Notes: a model not told the origin generated them from the sequence alone. A stretch of 64,000 nt of DNA from Tuctoria greenei (GCA_036927565.1 JAYESD010000001.1:71133751-71197750), one strand, 5' to 3'; numbered from the stretch's first letter, positions 11,296-22,466 are shown. Made by a program: numbers and translations.

Positions 11296-13421
11296 ATGGC
11301 CAAGGTTGGGGGTTCGGTTCCTATCTTCGAGGGCAAGAACTTTGCCTATTGGAAAGCACACATGCACGCTTATCTACAGGCTATTGCTCTCGAAGTATGG
11401 GAAGCGACCCACGCGGGGTTTGGAGAACATAACTATGTTGGTGATCAAATTAAATGGGATGCTAAAGCTAGGAATGCGATCTATGAGTGCATTAGTCAAG
11501 ATGTTTTTTCTAGGATTGCTAGCAAAGAAAAGGCATGTGAAATTTGGGCTTGCTTGATAGAAATTCATGAGGGTTCTTCTCGTGTGAAGGAACATAAATA
11601 TCACATGCTTAAAGCAAAATATGATGAATTAAGATGCTACCTCATGAAAATGTCAATGAGATGTTCTCTCGCTTGAATGTACTTATTGAAGAAATTAATG
11701 CTCTTGACATTGCTTCTCATGGCAAGGGACTCATCAACCGCAAGATCCTCATGCTCCTTCCCAAGCCAAAGTACAACATCATCAACTCCATGCTCCAAAA
11801 AGAGTCACTAGACCACATTGAAGTTTCGGAGCTCATTGGAGAAATTCACGCTCATGAGATGAGTGTGCTTGGGATGATGGAGCAATCATCCTCAAAAACA
11901 ATTGCTCTAAAGGCCTCCACCAAGAAAACAAGCCTTAAGAAGAAGAAGGTGGTTGAGCCTAGCTCAAGTGAAGAAGAGCAAGTATCAAGTGAAGATGATG
12001 ATGATGAGCTTGCATTGATGATGAGAAAGTTCTCACGCTTGAACTCCAAGATTACCAAGAAGGGATACACCTTTGATCCTAAGAAGAAAGCGTTTCTACC
12101 AAGGAGAGATGATCACAAGACTTGCTACAATTGTGGTGGTCAAGGCCACATCTCCTATGACTGTCCAAAACCGGACAAAAGAAGAGAGAACTACAAGAGC
12201 AAGCATCGCAAGCTTGAAGAGAGTGATGATGATGAAGAAGAGGCCAAACCCAAACCAAGAGCCTTTGGGAAGAAGAAACATGACAAGGGCAAGAAGGCAA
12301 GACTCTTCCCAAAGAAGAGAAATGGCCCACAAAAGGTGTTCATGTGTGAGGCAAATGAATGGGTCACCGACGAAGAAACAAGTGATGAAGAGAGTGAAGC
12401 GGAAGAAGGAAGCTTGGCTGGCCTTGCCATTGCCAACAATGATGACTCACCTCTTCATCCACCGCCCATGTGCCTCATGGCGAAAGGTAACACCAAGGTA
12501 TGTGACGAATCTAGTGATGATGAGCTTTCCCCCGATGATCTAACTTCCTTGATAAATGAATATCATGCTATCATTAAGAGGGAAAAGAGTAAGGTTAAAA
12601 CTCTTGAAGAAACTCGTGCTAGACTTGAGAGTGCTAACCTTGATTTGCTTGACAAGTATGAAAGCATACTCAAAGAGCATGATACGCTCAAATCTCATGT
12701 CAAGCAAATTGAGGAAGAAAAGGTTAAATTCAAGTTAGATAATCATGAGCTTAACTTAGCACACCAAACACTCTTGGAAGAGCACAACAAGTTAGTACAA
12801 GAACATCAAACACTTAACCTTGCTCATGACGTGCTTGATCAAGAGTTGAACAATATAAAGAAGCAAACTCTTAATGATAGGATATCCATTATTTCTCATG
12901 TCACTAATGCCTTCAACAAGTCTTTGCCTTTGAAAGCAAATGCTAGGGAGAAGGACTTGTTGGAAGAAATTGAGAGTCTCCGCACTAGTGTGGATAGACT
13001 TTCAAAAGGAGAAGTCAAGCACAAGGAAATCCTCTTCCAACAAGCAAAGGCCTTCAACAAGAGAGGACTTGGATCCTTCCCGGTGCCTAACAAAGGAAAG
13101 GTGCCCTCACCGGATCTAAGAACAAGCTTCATCAAGGAAGTTGGTTCTTATTGCCAACATTGTGAGGTCACCGGTCACCACACAAGGGAGTGTCCTCTTC
13201 CTAACCGACCTTCTCCAAAATTGCCTACTAACTACAAATCTACTTTCAATGATTGTTATTATCTCTTGAGTAAAGTAGATGTCAAGGTGAAGGCAAGGTT
13301 CATTGGCAAAGACATGAAGGGCATGAAGGGGAAGCTCCCCAAGCAACTTTGGGTCCCAAAAACACTTGTATCACACATACAAGGACCTAAGTTGGCTTGG
13401 GTGCCTAAAGTCAAAAATTGA
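11296..13421 (+). pseudogene. gag: Gag of element B, copy 1 (frameshifted)
   Basis: Gag forms the particle and binds element RNA. The ATG at 11296 begins MAKVGGSVPIFEGKNFAYWK, typical of copia Gag starts. The frame is lost by a 1-bp deletion near 11629 and continues in another frame (11634-13421). The downstream part has a CCHC zinc knuckle CYNCGGQGHISYDC (residue about 164 of that frame), Lys- and Asp/Glu-rich tracts, a long heptad-like coiled-coil stretch (about 12560-12880), and a second CCHC-like motif CQHCEVTGHHTREC (residue about 507). Two knuckles separated by about 340 residues make this a long Gag. It ends in TGA at 13419. Copy 2 carries the same frameshift, so the break predates the duplication. 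Confidence 0.92.
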
Positions 13422-13435
13422 ATTCATGTGTGTAG

Positions 13436-16400
13436 GTGAACTACAAAGCCGGAGGAAAGCATTGGGTACTCGATAGCGGGTGCACTCAACATATGACTGG
13501 CAATGATGGTATGTTCACCACCATAGAAAACCTCGGCAATCATGAACAAGTCACCTTTGGTGATAACTCTAAGGGAAAGGTAATTGGGTTAGGTAAAATT
13601 GCTATTTCAAATGATTTATCCATTTCCAATGTTTTGTACGTTAAGTCACTTAGTTTTAATTTACTTTCTATTGCACAACTATGTGATCTTGGACTAACGT
13701 GCACATTTAGCAAAAATGATGTTGTTGTGAGTAATGAAACAAGCCAAGACATAGTCTTCAAAGGATTTCGGCATGTACAACTCTACCTAGTGGACTTCTT
13801 CAACAAGAATGCTAGCTTGACCACTTGCCTTTTCACTAAGACAAGTTTGGGATGGCTATGGCACCGACGCATAGTGCACATATGGATGAGCAAACTCAAG
13901 AAGTCATTCAAGCTTGGGATGGTGACCGGCGTGAAGGATGTCACATTTGAGAAGAACAAGCTTTGTAGCGCTTGTCAAGCCGGGAAGCAAGTTGCTTCAC
14001 ACCACCAAATGAAGACAATGGTGTCAACCTCCAAGCCACTTGAACTACTTCACATGGACCTCTTCGGACCGTCCACATATCAAAGTCTTGGCGGTAACCT
14101 CTATTGTCTTGTTATTGTTGATGACTACTCTCGCTATGCTTGGACTTTGTTTCTAGGTGACAAGAGTGAAACTTCGGAAGTGTTCAAGACCTTCGCCAAC
14201 CGCGCTCAAAAGGAATTTCAACTTCCCATCATCAAGGTCCGGGTGACAACGGCACCGAATTCAAGAACTACAACATTGGGGAGTGGTGTGACCGTGAAGG
14301 TGTGAAGCATGAATTTTCGGCCACATACACCCCTCAACAAAACGGTGTCGTTGAAAGGAAGAACAAGACACTCATCACTCTTGCGAGAGCAATGCTTGAT
14401 GACTGCGACACGTCGGAGAAGTTTTGGGCCGAAGCAATCAACACGGCGTGCCATGCCGCAAATAGGGTCTACCTACATCGCCTACTTCAAAAGACCCCGT
14501 ATGAGCTTCTCATTGGGAGAAAGCCCAACATCTCCTACTTTTGAGTCTTTGGATGCAAGTGCTACATCTACCGCAAGAAAAGGCTCGGTAAGTTTGAAAG
14601 AAGATGTGATGTTGGTATATTCCTTGGTTATGCATCAAACTCAAAAGCATATCGAGTATTCAACCAAACCTCCGGTTTAGTTGAGGAAAGTTGTGATATT
14701 GAGTTTGATGAATCTAATGGATCCCAAGAGGAGAGTTTTGGTTATGATGAAATAGATGATGAGCCTCTACGAGAAGCCATGAAGAACATGACCATTGGAG
14801 ACATCAAGCCCGAAGTTGAGGAGAGCCATGATCAAGGGGGAGCTTCAAGTTCCAACAGCAACACCTCTATGGAGCCTCAAGTTGACAAAGAAGAGAAGGA
14901 TGATCCATTGCCGACTCAAGACTCACAAGCACAACAACATCAAGAAGAAGAAGAAGTCCATGATCAAGTCCAACCACAAGAGGAGCAACATGCATCACCA
15001 TTGCCAAGTGCTTCACAACCACTTATGAGGCATGGACGCATCTCCAAGGCGCATCCAATGGACCAAATCATTGGAAGTCCGTCAAGGGGTGTAAGTACAC
15101 GTTCTCGCCATTTCTCTTCATTTTGTGAGCACTACTCGTTTGTTTCATGTGTAGAACCCACTCATACTGAGGAAGCACTCCAAGACCCAAATTGGGTGAT
15201 GGCCATGCAAGAAGAACTCAACAACTTCATCCGCAATGAAGTTTGGGTGTTGGAGGAGCGACCCAAGGACAAGAACGTCATCGGAACAAAGTGGGTGTAC
15301 CGCAACAAACAAGACGAGAATGGCGTTGTGATCCGCAACAAGGCAATACTTGTGGCCAAATGGTTCTCGCAAGTTGAAGGACTAGATTTTGGGGAGACAT
15401 TTGCCCCAGTCGCCCGGCTAGAAGCCATCCATATACTCCTTGCCTTTGCATCACATCATAGTATTAGACTTTATCAAATGGATGTGAAAAGTGCCTTTCT
15501 TAATGGTTACATTAACGAGCTTGTTTATGTTGAACAACCTCCCGGGTTTGAAGATCCGAGGAATCCTAATCATGTGAATAGGTTGCACAAGGCGCTCTAC
15601 GGGCTCAAGCAAGCACCTAGGGCGTGGTACGAACGACTACGGGATTTCCTCATCATGCAAGGATTCAAGATCGGGAGGGTGGACACTACACTCTTCACCA
15701 AGGACATCAACGGAGATTTGTTCGTTTGTCAAATTTATGTTGATGATATTATTTTTGGTTCAACTAACGAAGCTCTTAGCCATGAGTTTGGCAAAATGAT
15801 GTCTAGGGAATTCGAGATGTCAATGATTGGAGAGCTCAACTTCTTCCTTGGATTTCAAATCAAGCAACTTCAAGAGAGGACCTTCGTCTATCAAGATAAG
15901 TACACCAAGGACCTCTTGAAGAAATTTGAGATGGGAGATTGTAGCTCAAGAAGCACTCCAATGGCAACCAATTGTCATCTCGACGCGGATAAGGACGATA
16001 AACCTATTGATCAATCTAACTATCGTTCTATGATTGGTTCATTACTTTACCTTACCGCATTTAGGCCCGATATCATGTTTAGTGTATGCTTGTGTGCTCG
16101 CTTTCAAGCGGCACCTAAAGAATCGCATGGGAAGGCGGTCTTTAGGATACTTAGGTATCTTAAGCATACCCCTAGTGTGGGCTTGTGGTACCCTAAAGGT
16201 GCAAAATTCCATCTTGTGTGATACTCGGATTCGGACTTTGCCGGATGCCGCGTGGATCGCAAGAGTACCTCCGGTGGGTGTCACTTGCTTGGGCGTTCCC
16301 TAGTATCTTGGTCAAGCAAGAAGCAAAATTCCGTCCCCTTGTCCATGGTGGAAGCGGAATATATTGCGGCCGGTGCATGTTGTGCCCAAATTCTTTATAT

Positions 16401-16689
16401 GAAGCAAACCCTTTTGGACTTTGGGATTAAACTTGGTTGTGTTCCTCTCCTTTGTGACAATGAAAGTGCGGTTAAGATAGCTAAAAACCCCGTTCAACAC
16501 CCCCGCACTAAGCACATTGATATTCTCCATCATTTCTTGAGGGACCATGAAGCTAAGGGAGACATCTCATTGCGAGGTGTTAGGTCTGAAGAACAATTGG
16601 CGGATATCTTCACTAAACCACTTTATGAGAAAACTTTTTCTAGGCTAAGAAGTAAATTAAATGTGCTAGATGCATCAAACGTCATGTAA
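13436..16689 (+). pseudogene. pol: Pol of element B, copy 1: protease, integrase, RT, RNase H (broken)
   Basis: Protease motif LDSGCTQHMTGN is at the start, followed by the HHCC region (CSACQAGKQ) and integrase with the first Asp in LLHMDLFGP and the Glu in NGVVERKNKTL. RT follows with MDVKSAFLNG, LYGLKQAPRAWY and YVDD (15736-15747), then RNase H with SDSDFAG, STSGG, VEAEYIAA and DNESAV. Breaks: a 1-bp deletion near 14240 exactly at the second catalytic Asp region of integrase (private to copy 1); TGA at 14542 and TGA at 16219 (both shared with copy 2); and a Gly to Trp change in VAKWFSQ near 15361 (private). The frame lies one base back from gag, with stops TGA (13419) and TAG (13433) between them. 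The order INT before RT identifies copia. Confidence 0.95.
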
Positions 16690-17292
16690 GTTGCCATGAT
16701 CATGTAAGAATGCATATCATATAGGTCTTGCCTAACTCTCAAAGGATAGGGGTGAGCAAGGGTTAGCTTGGCATGGAGGTTTTTTTGGTTTTTCCCAAGG
16801 CTTGGAGAGTGGCTCTCCCTGGAGAAGCATTTGAAAGGTTCAAACTTGACAAGATAGATTTACTTTATGTCTTGCATGATGCCTGCCATATAGACTTGCA
16901 CTCATATTTAAATTTCTTGCACTATAATTTGTTTGGCATTGCATACGGTAGATTGTCACAAAGGGGAACCCACCTCATGAGAAAGAGACTTGTTTGAAAT
17001 GCAATATCTCAACTCATATGTGGTGGATAGAACAAAATGTTAGGTGTGTTAATGCCTAGAGGAACATGCTTTAAAGAGATAGAAGTCTTCATACTCTAGC
17101 TCACAAAGCATGGGTCTTACATTTTATTGGGATGATTTCTTCGATGTTCTATTTGCTTTAAGGATTAGCCAAGTTATTGGCATATTAGCTTTTTGAGGGG
17201 TGAGGGGTTGCCCAAAAAGTCCTAAGACATGTGTTTCTCTTTGCTTGTCTGTTTGGTCAAAGGACATATATGGGATGTTGTTGTTTAGTAGT
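16690..17292 (+). other. Spacer between pol and env-like region, no recognised gene
   Basis: About 600 bp in which I see no domain. A 74-codon frame at 16773-16997 (MEVFLVFPKAW start) is unchanged in copy 2 (55082-55306), but that only reflects the recent duplication. Confidence 0.5.
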
Positions 17293-17643
17293 CATCAGAT
17301 TATCCGATGCTCAGGTCAGTCCATCATCGGATCAGTTGATGTTCAAAAGCCAAGGGCCAGTTCTGTCAGTATCTCAAATCCTCCAATGAGTTCATCCTTA
17401 AAAGCATCGGTCGATCCGGTGTTCACAATTCTGGAGCTGTGACAAATTCCACCGATGCCACTTCATCCCACGTCGGACCATCCGGTGTCAACATTCCATT
17501 TTTGAATACCCTTACTGTGCCATTCGACCGATGCTCCCATCCTTCAACGTCGGTCCATCCGGTGTCAACGGCACTTTTCTGAAAACCCTTACTGTGGCAT
17601 TCGACCGATGCATCTATCGTTCAACATCGGTCCATCCGGTGTT
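17293..17643. repeat. Internal ATCGG/CCGGTG array with 77-bp tandem repeat, upstream of the env-like ORF
   Basis: Nine or so motifs such as GTCGGTCCATCCGGTGTCAA, GACCGATGC and TTATCCGATG occur in 350 bp. The last part is a tandem repeat of about 77 bp: CGTCGG(A/T)CCATCCGGTG at 17471 and 17548, and CTTACTGTG at 17511 and 17588. The motif vocabulary matches the array in the element's own LTR, but the spacers differ. Confidence 0.9.
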
Positions 17644-17671
17644 AAAATTGCGGCTAGGGTTTGGGACCCAC

Positions 17672-17678
17672 TATTTAA
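17672..17678 (+). promoter_or_regulatory. Candidate internal TATA box for the env-like ORF
   Basis: TATTTAA in CCCACTATTTAAACGCCG lies 29 bp after the last array motif. Pyrimidine-rich TTTTTCTCTCTCTTCCC follows, then a CpG-rich leader and the ATG at 18091. The layout array-TATA-leader-ORF mirrors the LTR. Inferred from motifs; transcription not shown. Confidence 0.55.
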
Positions 17679-17695
17679 ACGCCGTATCGCCTCCG

Positions 17696-18090
17696 CTTTT
17701 TCTCTCTCTTCCCAATCCCGACGCGCTCATCTCCGCCGCCGCCGATTCTCTCGCCCGAGCGCCGCCACCGTCAACTCCCGCCGCCGCCGCCGGCTCCGGC
17801 CGCCCGCTGCCTCCGGTCGCCGCACCACCGCCGCCGCCGCTCCACCATCTAGCGCCGCCGCTCCACCCAGCCAACGCCGCCGCTCCACCCAGCCGACGCC
17901 GTTGCTCCACCCAAGCGCCGCCGCCGCTCTCCCTCATCACCGCAGCACCCAAGCGCCGCCTCCTCCCGTGCACATCATCGTCGTGGTGCCTTCCCCCAAA
18001 CGGTCGCGTCTCACCGTCGTTAGGGTTTCTGGCCGCGTTTATCGTCGTTCCGTGCGCGTGACTTCGTCAACCTCACTCTCGCGCATCGCA
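17696..18090 (+). other. CpG-rich, GCC-repeat leader ahead of the env-like ORF
   Basis: About 395 bp dominated by CCG/GCC repeats, with far higher GC than the flanks. Frames through it encode only Pro/Ala/Arg low complexity and I treat them as spurious. It resembles a GC-rich 5' untranslated leader of a grass gene. Confidence 0.5.
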
Positions 18091-20260
18091 ATGGCTCGCG
18101 ACAAGAGAAACAAGGGCAAGGCCATCGCGGAGCCGGCCGCGAAGAAGCAAAAATTGTCGAAGGAGGAGAAGAAGGCGTTGATGGCCGCTCGCGCCACCGA
18201 GGAGCGTGAGCATGGCCGATGTGGATCTTTGAGGATCCGCAAGGCTCGTCCGAGGCAGCCTCCCGTGATCGATGAGTCCGAGGCCGAAGAAGAGTAGGAA
18301 GAGCCACTCGTCCGCCGGCGCTCAGCCCGGACCCGAGGGGGACATCCCCCGGCAGCACCACGTCCGAGACCGACGGCTGTCGACCGTCGTGAGGACAGGG
18401 AGGCCCAGAGAGCCATCTACGAGATGGACACCACCGTCCATGTCGGTGAAGGTGTCCGTTTGGCTGATTACCGGAAGATGAAGGCCAAGCAGCTCCGCAG
18501 ACTCAGGTGGAGTGTGCTGCTTGAGGAGTGGTACCCGCAGCCCAGAGAAGCTCTTGTGGATAGTCGTTTCTGGACTGTGACGCAGGCGTCCCTCTACGAG
18601 ACCTACAGACGCCGAGGTCACAAGTTGTTCCAGCACAACTTTCTGGACTGGGATCAGCTTGCTCTGGCTGCCGAGACGGAGATTCGCCCATACTTCGAGA
18701 GGTACAGAGGTTTGGTGCACCTGATATCCTATGAGAGGAGTGCTTATGTGGAGGATTGGGTACGCGTGTTCTACACCACCCTCTACGTCTCTGAGGGCAG
18801 AAGATCGATTGACTTTATGTTCATGGGCCAGCACTATCACTTGATGAGGCAGACACTGGCACAACTGCTAGGAGTGGACCTGCACGACACTTGCATGCAT
18901 GAGAGAGTGTATGGTCAGGAGGATCCACCGAGGAGGCCGCTCATTGGAGGAGTGGCACCAGCACTGGAGGAGATCCGCTCTTTGTTTGGCCCGACCTTCT
19001 CTCCAGACCAGCCGAGGGTACTGGCTCTGTTGACCCCAGCTGCGCGCACAGTGCACCTCGCCTTGCGCCGCACGCTCTTGCCGAGGTCAGGTTACTTGGA
19101 GGGGTTCACCAGCCTACAGTAGACTCTCCTGTTCTACATCATGAACAGGATGGAGTTCGACATAGTGGACGTCCTCATATGCGAGATGGAGGACGTGATC
19201 ACAGATGGAGTGGGGATGATGAGGCAGCTCGTGTATGGACACTGGATCAGCTACCTGCTCTCCATGATGGTCCCTGAGGAGTTCGCCGTGCATGACTGTC
19301 TCACTGACGAGAGTGTCACACGGTTCGGTCACTACCGTGCCCCAGCTACTTGAGACCGCCGCCTTGGCCGTCCAGTCGAGCGTCAGGTCTGTGCAAGCCT
19401 ATCTGAGGAGGACTGGTCGGACCTGGAGAAGGAGGATGAGAGGCTAGCTGAGGCAGAGGCATAGGGTGAGGACTTGCAGCACATCTGGTCCGAGAGCGAC
19501 ACCGACGACAGTGTCGAGGAGTTCTTTCCACCTCCACCCTCACCCAGGCAGCACGACGCGAAGGCTGGAGGCTCTACAGTGCCACCACCTACTCCACCTC
19601 CCGTCACTGAGGCACAGGTCTCCCAGACATCAGAGCTCACGTCACTTCTTCAACAGATGGTTGAGCAGTAGCGTCTGGACAGGCTTGCAGCTGAGCAGGC
19701 CCGAGCGGAGCAGGCTGCCCGACTTCTGGAGCTCCAGCAGCAGCAGCAGGAGATGCAACGTCAGATCACCCGTGAGAGGCGAGAGGACACTGACCGGCTG
19801 ACGGGGCTGATCGACCAGATGCATCAGTGCTCCCTCGACCAGCAGCAACAGACGCAGTAGGCGATGATGGGCATCCCGGGGTTGATCACCAACCTCTACA
19901 ACCAGACCAGGATTGCCCCCCCCCCCCCCCCCCCCGTCGCAGCTGCCAAGAGTTGCTCCACCACCACCAGTCCTGGCTCCAGCTGCCGCTCCGGTGCCGT
20001 CTACTCCGATCCCCTCCTTCAGCATGTCTCCTTTGCTGGCTCCTGGCGCACCGATTCACTCCCCGCTACCGGCTACGACACTGTTCCAGCAGACGCCGGC
20101 CTTCGTCGTTAGTGCCCCTGTTCCAGCAGCTCCTACACAGCAGGCACCGACGGTGGCTCCTATGGCTCTGGAAGCTCCTTCCACCGCTACTCCAGGCAGC
20201 AGCTCCGTCAACAGCGACGATGACCAGTTCGTCATCGCGCTCAGTTCTCAGGGTCCTTAG
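18091..20260 (+). pseudogene. Env-like ORF of element B, copy 1 (six in-frame stops, frameshift at poly-C)
   Basis: The ATG at 18091 begins a Lys-rich segment (MARDKRNKGKAIAEPAAKK), followed by an acidic stretch. The conserved central domain (about 18430-19330) resembles the env-like or 'putative plant transposon protein' domain of Maximus/SIRE elements (motifs FYTTLYVSEG, MGQHYHLMRQTL, RRPLIGGVAPALEEI). A Gln-rich coiled coil comes next (ELQQQQQEMQRQ), then a Pro/Ala-rich tail. One frame runs throughout, interrupted by TAG at 18295, 19120, 19462, 19669 and 19858 and TGA at 19351; all six are in copy 2. Copy 1 alone shifts frame at a 20-C run (19916-19935). The role of such ORFs is not established; I see no clear signal peptide or fusion motif. 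Confidence 0.75.
19916..19935. repeat. Poly-C homopolymer of 20 bases
   Basis: It lies within Pro codons of the env-like ORF. Copy 2 has CCCC-A-C(17) at the same place. The length change breaks the frame in copy 1 and leaves it open in copy 2. Homopolymers of this length are also prone to sequencing error. Confidence 0.9.
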
Positions 20261-20648
20261 GCACTTGGATCCCTTTTTGGTGCCTTGATGCCAAAGGGGG
20301 AGAAGAGTTAGAGGAGTCAGGGGGAGGAGAGCTCAGTCTCAGGGGGAGTGTCCTAGCTATAGGGGGAGTCCTTCTTTTGAGTTATCTTTTGTAATTTGGA
20401 GTTTGTCTATATTATCTTGTGTAATTCAATGCTTTTGCTACTCATTTGGTGTTTATTGAGTACTCTTAAGTTATTAATCGATTGAGCTTATTTGGTGCCT
20501 ATCGTATGATCATTTATTCACTTGAGTTATTCTTTGAGCGTTCAAATTTTAAGTGTGATAATCTTGTATTCATTACATATCCGTTTAAGTTTCATTCTAT
20601 CGAATTCATTACTATTGCGCTTTAATTGTTGTGTTGTCATCAATCACC
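20261..20648 (+). other. 3' spacer with four extra GGGGGAG tracts
   Basis: No coding signal. Purine tracts AAAGGGGGAG, CAGGGGGAGGAG, CAGGGGGAGTG and TAGGGGGAGTCC lie at 20293-20369, about 280-370 bp before the true polypurine tract. The rest is AT-rich. Confidence 0.7.
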
Positions 20649-20662
20649 AAAAAGGGGGAGAT
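20649..20662 (+). other. Polypurine tract of element B, copy 1
   Basis: AAAAAGGGGGAGAT abuts the TG of the 3' LTR. It is the expected priming site for plus-strand DNA. Confidence 0.9.
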
Positions 20663-22069
20663 TGAAAGCATCTAGGCCCCCATGAGGTATGGTTTCGGTG
20701 ATTAATGACAACCATTGGATTTTACTAATGAATTTGTGAATGCAAGGTCCCCATAATCACTCAATCAAATGAAATCAATATGTCATTGGAGACCCATATT
20801 CAATCAATGTATGAGATCAAATCAATGATATGAAGACAAGAAGTGAAAGCTCTTATGTCAAAGTCACTCAACCAAAATTGATGACACTTAATGCTTTACA
20901 ATCATCAGAAATATATTTTCAACAAAGTCTAAGAGGTCATTTGAGCAAGACACAAAAGAATCACTTAGAAACAACTCGAAGCAAACAAAATCAACTCACC
21001 GGATCAACCGATGATACCTCAGAACAACACATCGGTCGAGTTGGTTCAACTGAAGAAGAAGACCTCAGAACAAAGCACTCACCAGATCATCCGATGTGAA
21101 TGGCTCATCTACATCGGTCCATCAGTACAGTTTGCAATATCATTGGACCAAGTGTAGCACCGGATCATCCGATGTACAGAAATATACACATTGGTCAATT
21201 ACTCCAGTAAGCATCAAGTTTGAGTCAATTCTGGAGGAAGAGCCACCAGATCATCCGATGAGAAGACAGGAGCAACATCGGTCTAACAACGGTCATATCT
21301 GACACAATGACGTCAGCTAAAGTAAACTTGACCGATGATAACTAAAGGGGAGACATCGGATCATCCGGTGTTCACAGTAAAGTTCTGTCAGCCTACTTTT
21401 CCAACGGCTATTTCGGGGAGGCTGGCTATAAATACCCCCTAATCATGTCATTTCGCCAAGTCTTGATCACCAGACACTATCAACACATCCACAAGCGTTC
21501 AAGACCAAGAGCAATCACTTTCACACCATTTCGATCACCTATACACCAAGATTTGGGCTAGAACTAGCTAGAGAGAGAGCTTGTGTGCCTGCATTCTGGG
21601 TGAGTGGACTCTCTAGGATAGTGAGAGAGCCTCAAGGGAGTGCCCTTGGTGTTTGTAACTATGAGGAGACTTCTGGAGCTTGCCAAGGAGTTTGTGGAAG
21701 CCCGGAGGGTCGAAGTTGTACAAGGCTTGAGCTCCACCTTGCCGAAGTTGGCAAACGGAGAGGAATAGTGAAGATCCCTTGTCTCGGTGACTTGGGTGTG
21801 GCAAAACCCTTTGGTGGGTGCCACAACGTGGATGTAGGAAGATCTTGACGATCTTGCCGAACCACGGGATAAATCCTCGTGTCTCTTCGGGAGTTTGCAT
21901 CCTCCTCCTTTCCCTTACGTTTATGCATTTTACATTCCGCAAAGTTCCTATTTACTTGAATGCATAGATAGTTTGCGTAGGGAATTGGGCTTTTAGGAAT
22001 TAAGTTTTATTGCTTAGATTTTTTAAAGAAGCCCAATTCACCCCCCCTCTTGGGCATTCGATCCTTACA
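20663..22069 (+). repeat. 3' LTR of element B, copy 1
   Basis: A 1,407-bp LTR with a palindrome array at 20997-21375 and TATAAATA at 21427-21434. It lacks the TTCCCCC insertion of the 5' LTRs near its end and groups with the 3' LTR of copy 2 at most variable sites. It is followed by AACAC (22070-22074). Confidence 0.97.
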
Positions 22070-22074
22070 AACAC
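22070..22074. repeat. Right target-site duplication AACAC of element B
   Basis: It directly follows CCTTACA. See the left copy at 9819-9823. Confidence 0.97.
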
Positions 22075-22466
22075 ATCGGGCACGGGCTTACCCCTAGCAA
22101 TACTAGGGCGACTCCCGCCAAGAGCCTGTGGTATAGCCGAACATGGAGGATTACAAAGGACAGATAGGGCTGTCACCACCTACTGCCTACCTCTTCAATC
22201 CGTGGGTCTACGAGACATGGAACGCTACTTAAATACCCTAGCACCATGCTAGCATACTAAGCAAATACCTTAAGAGCTGCAACACAAGCCATCCTAAGGC
22301 AATGAACTAAATCATCGTTGAACCAATGTTGATTGCATAGCATAGTTATTCATATTAACATAATCATATCATAACTACATAGACTATAGTGGGTGTCTAT
22401 AGTGTTTATGACCATAAGATATGATCATGAGAGTACAATCATAAAGTCTATACCTTCCTCTTACAT

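Larger units (their letters stand above)
9824..22069 (+). mobile_element. Complete copia element B, copy 1 (Maximus/SIRE-like, 12.2 kb)
   Basis: Two LTRs of 1,412 and 1,407 bp flank, in order: a tRNA-Met-type primer site, gag, protease, integrase, RT, RNase H, a 1.4-kb spacer, an env-like ORF, and a polypurine tract. The protease-integrase-RT order is copia type, and an env-like ORF plus this LTR start is typical of the Maximus/SIRE lineage. Both ends have AACAC duplications. The LTRs differ at about 20 sites by eye (about 1.5 percent). All ORFs are broken, so it is not autonomous now. Confidence 0.96.

Noticed and set aside
17531..18297. Long Pro/Ala/Arg frames (176 and 229 codons) across the CCG-rich leader
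   Set aside because: They are low complexity produced by GCC repeats, and both frames start within the motif array. The convincing start is the ATG at 18091.
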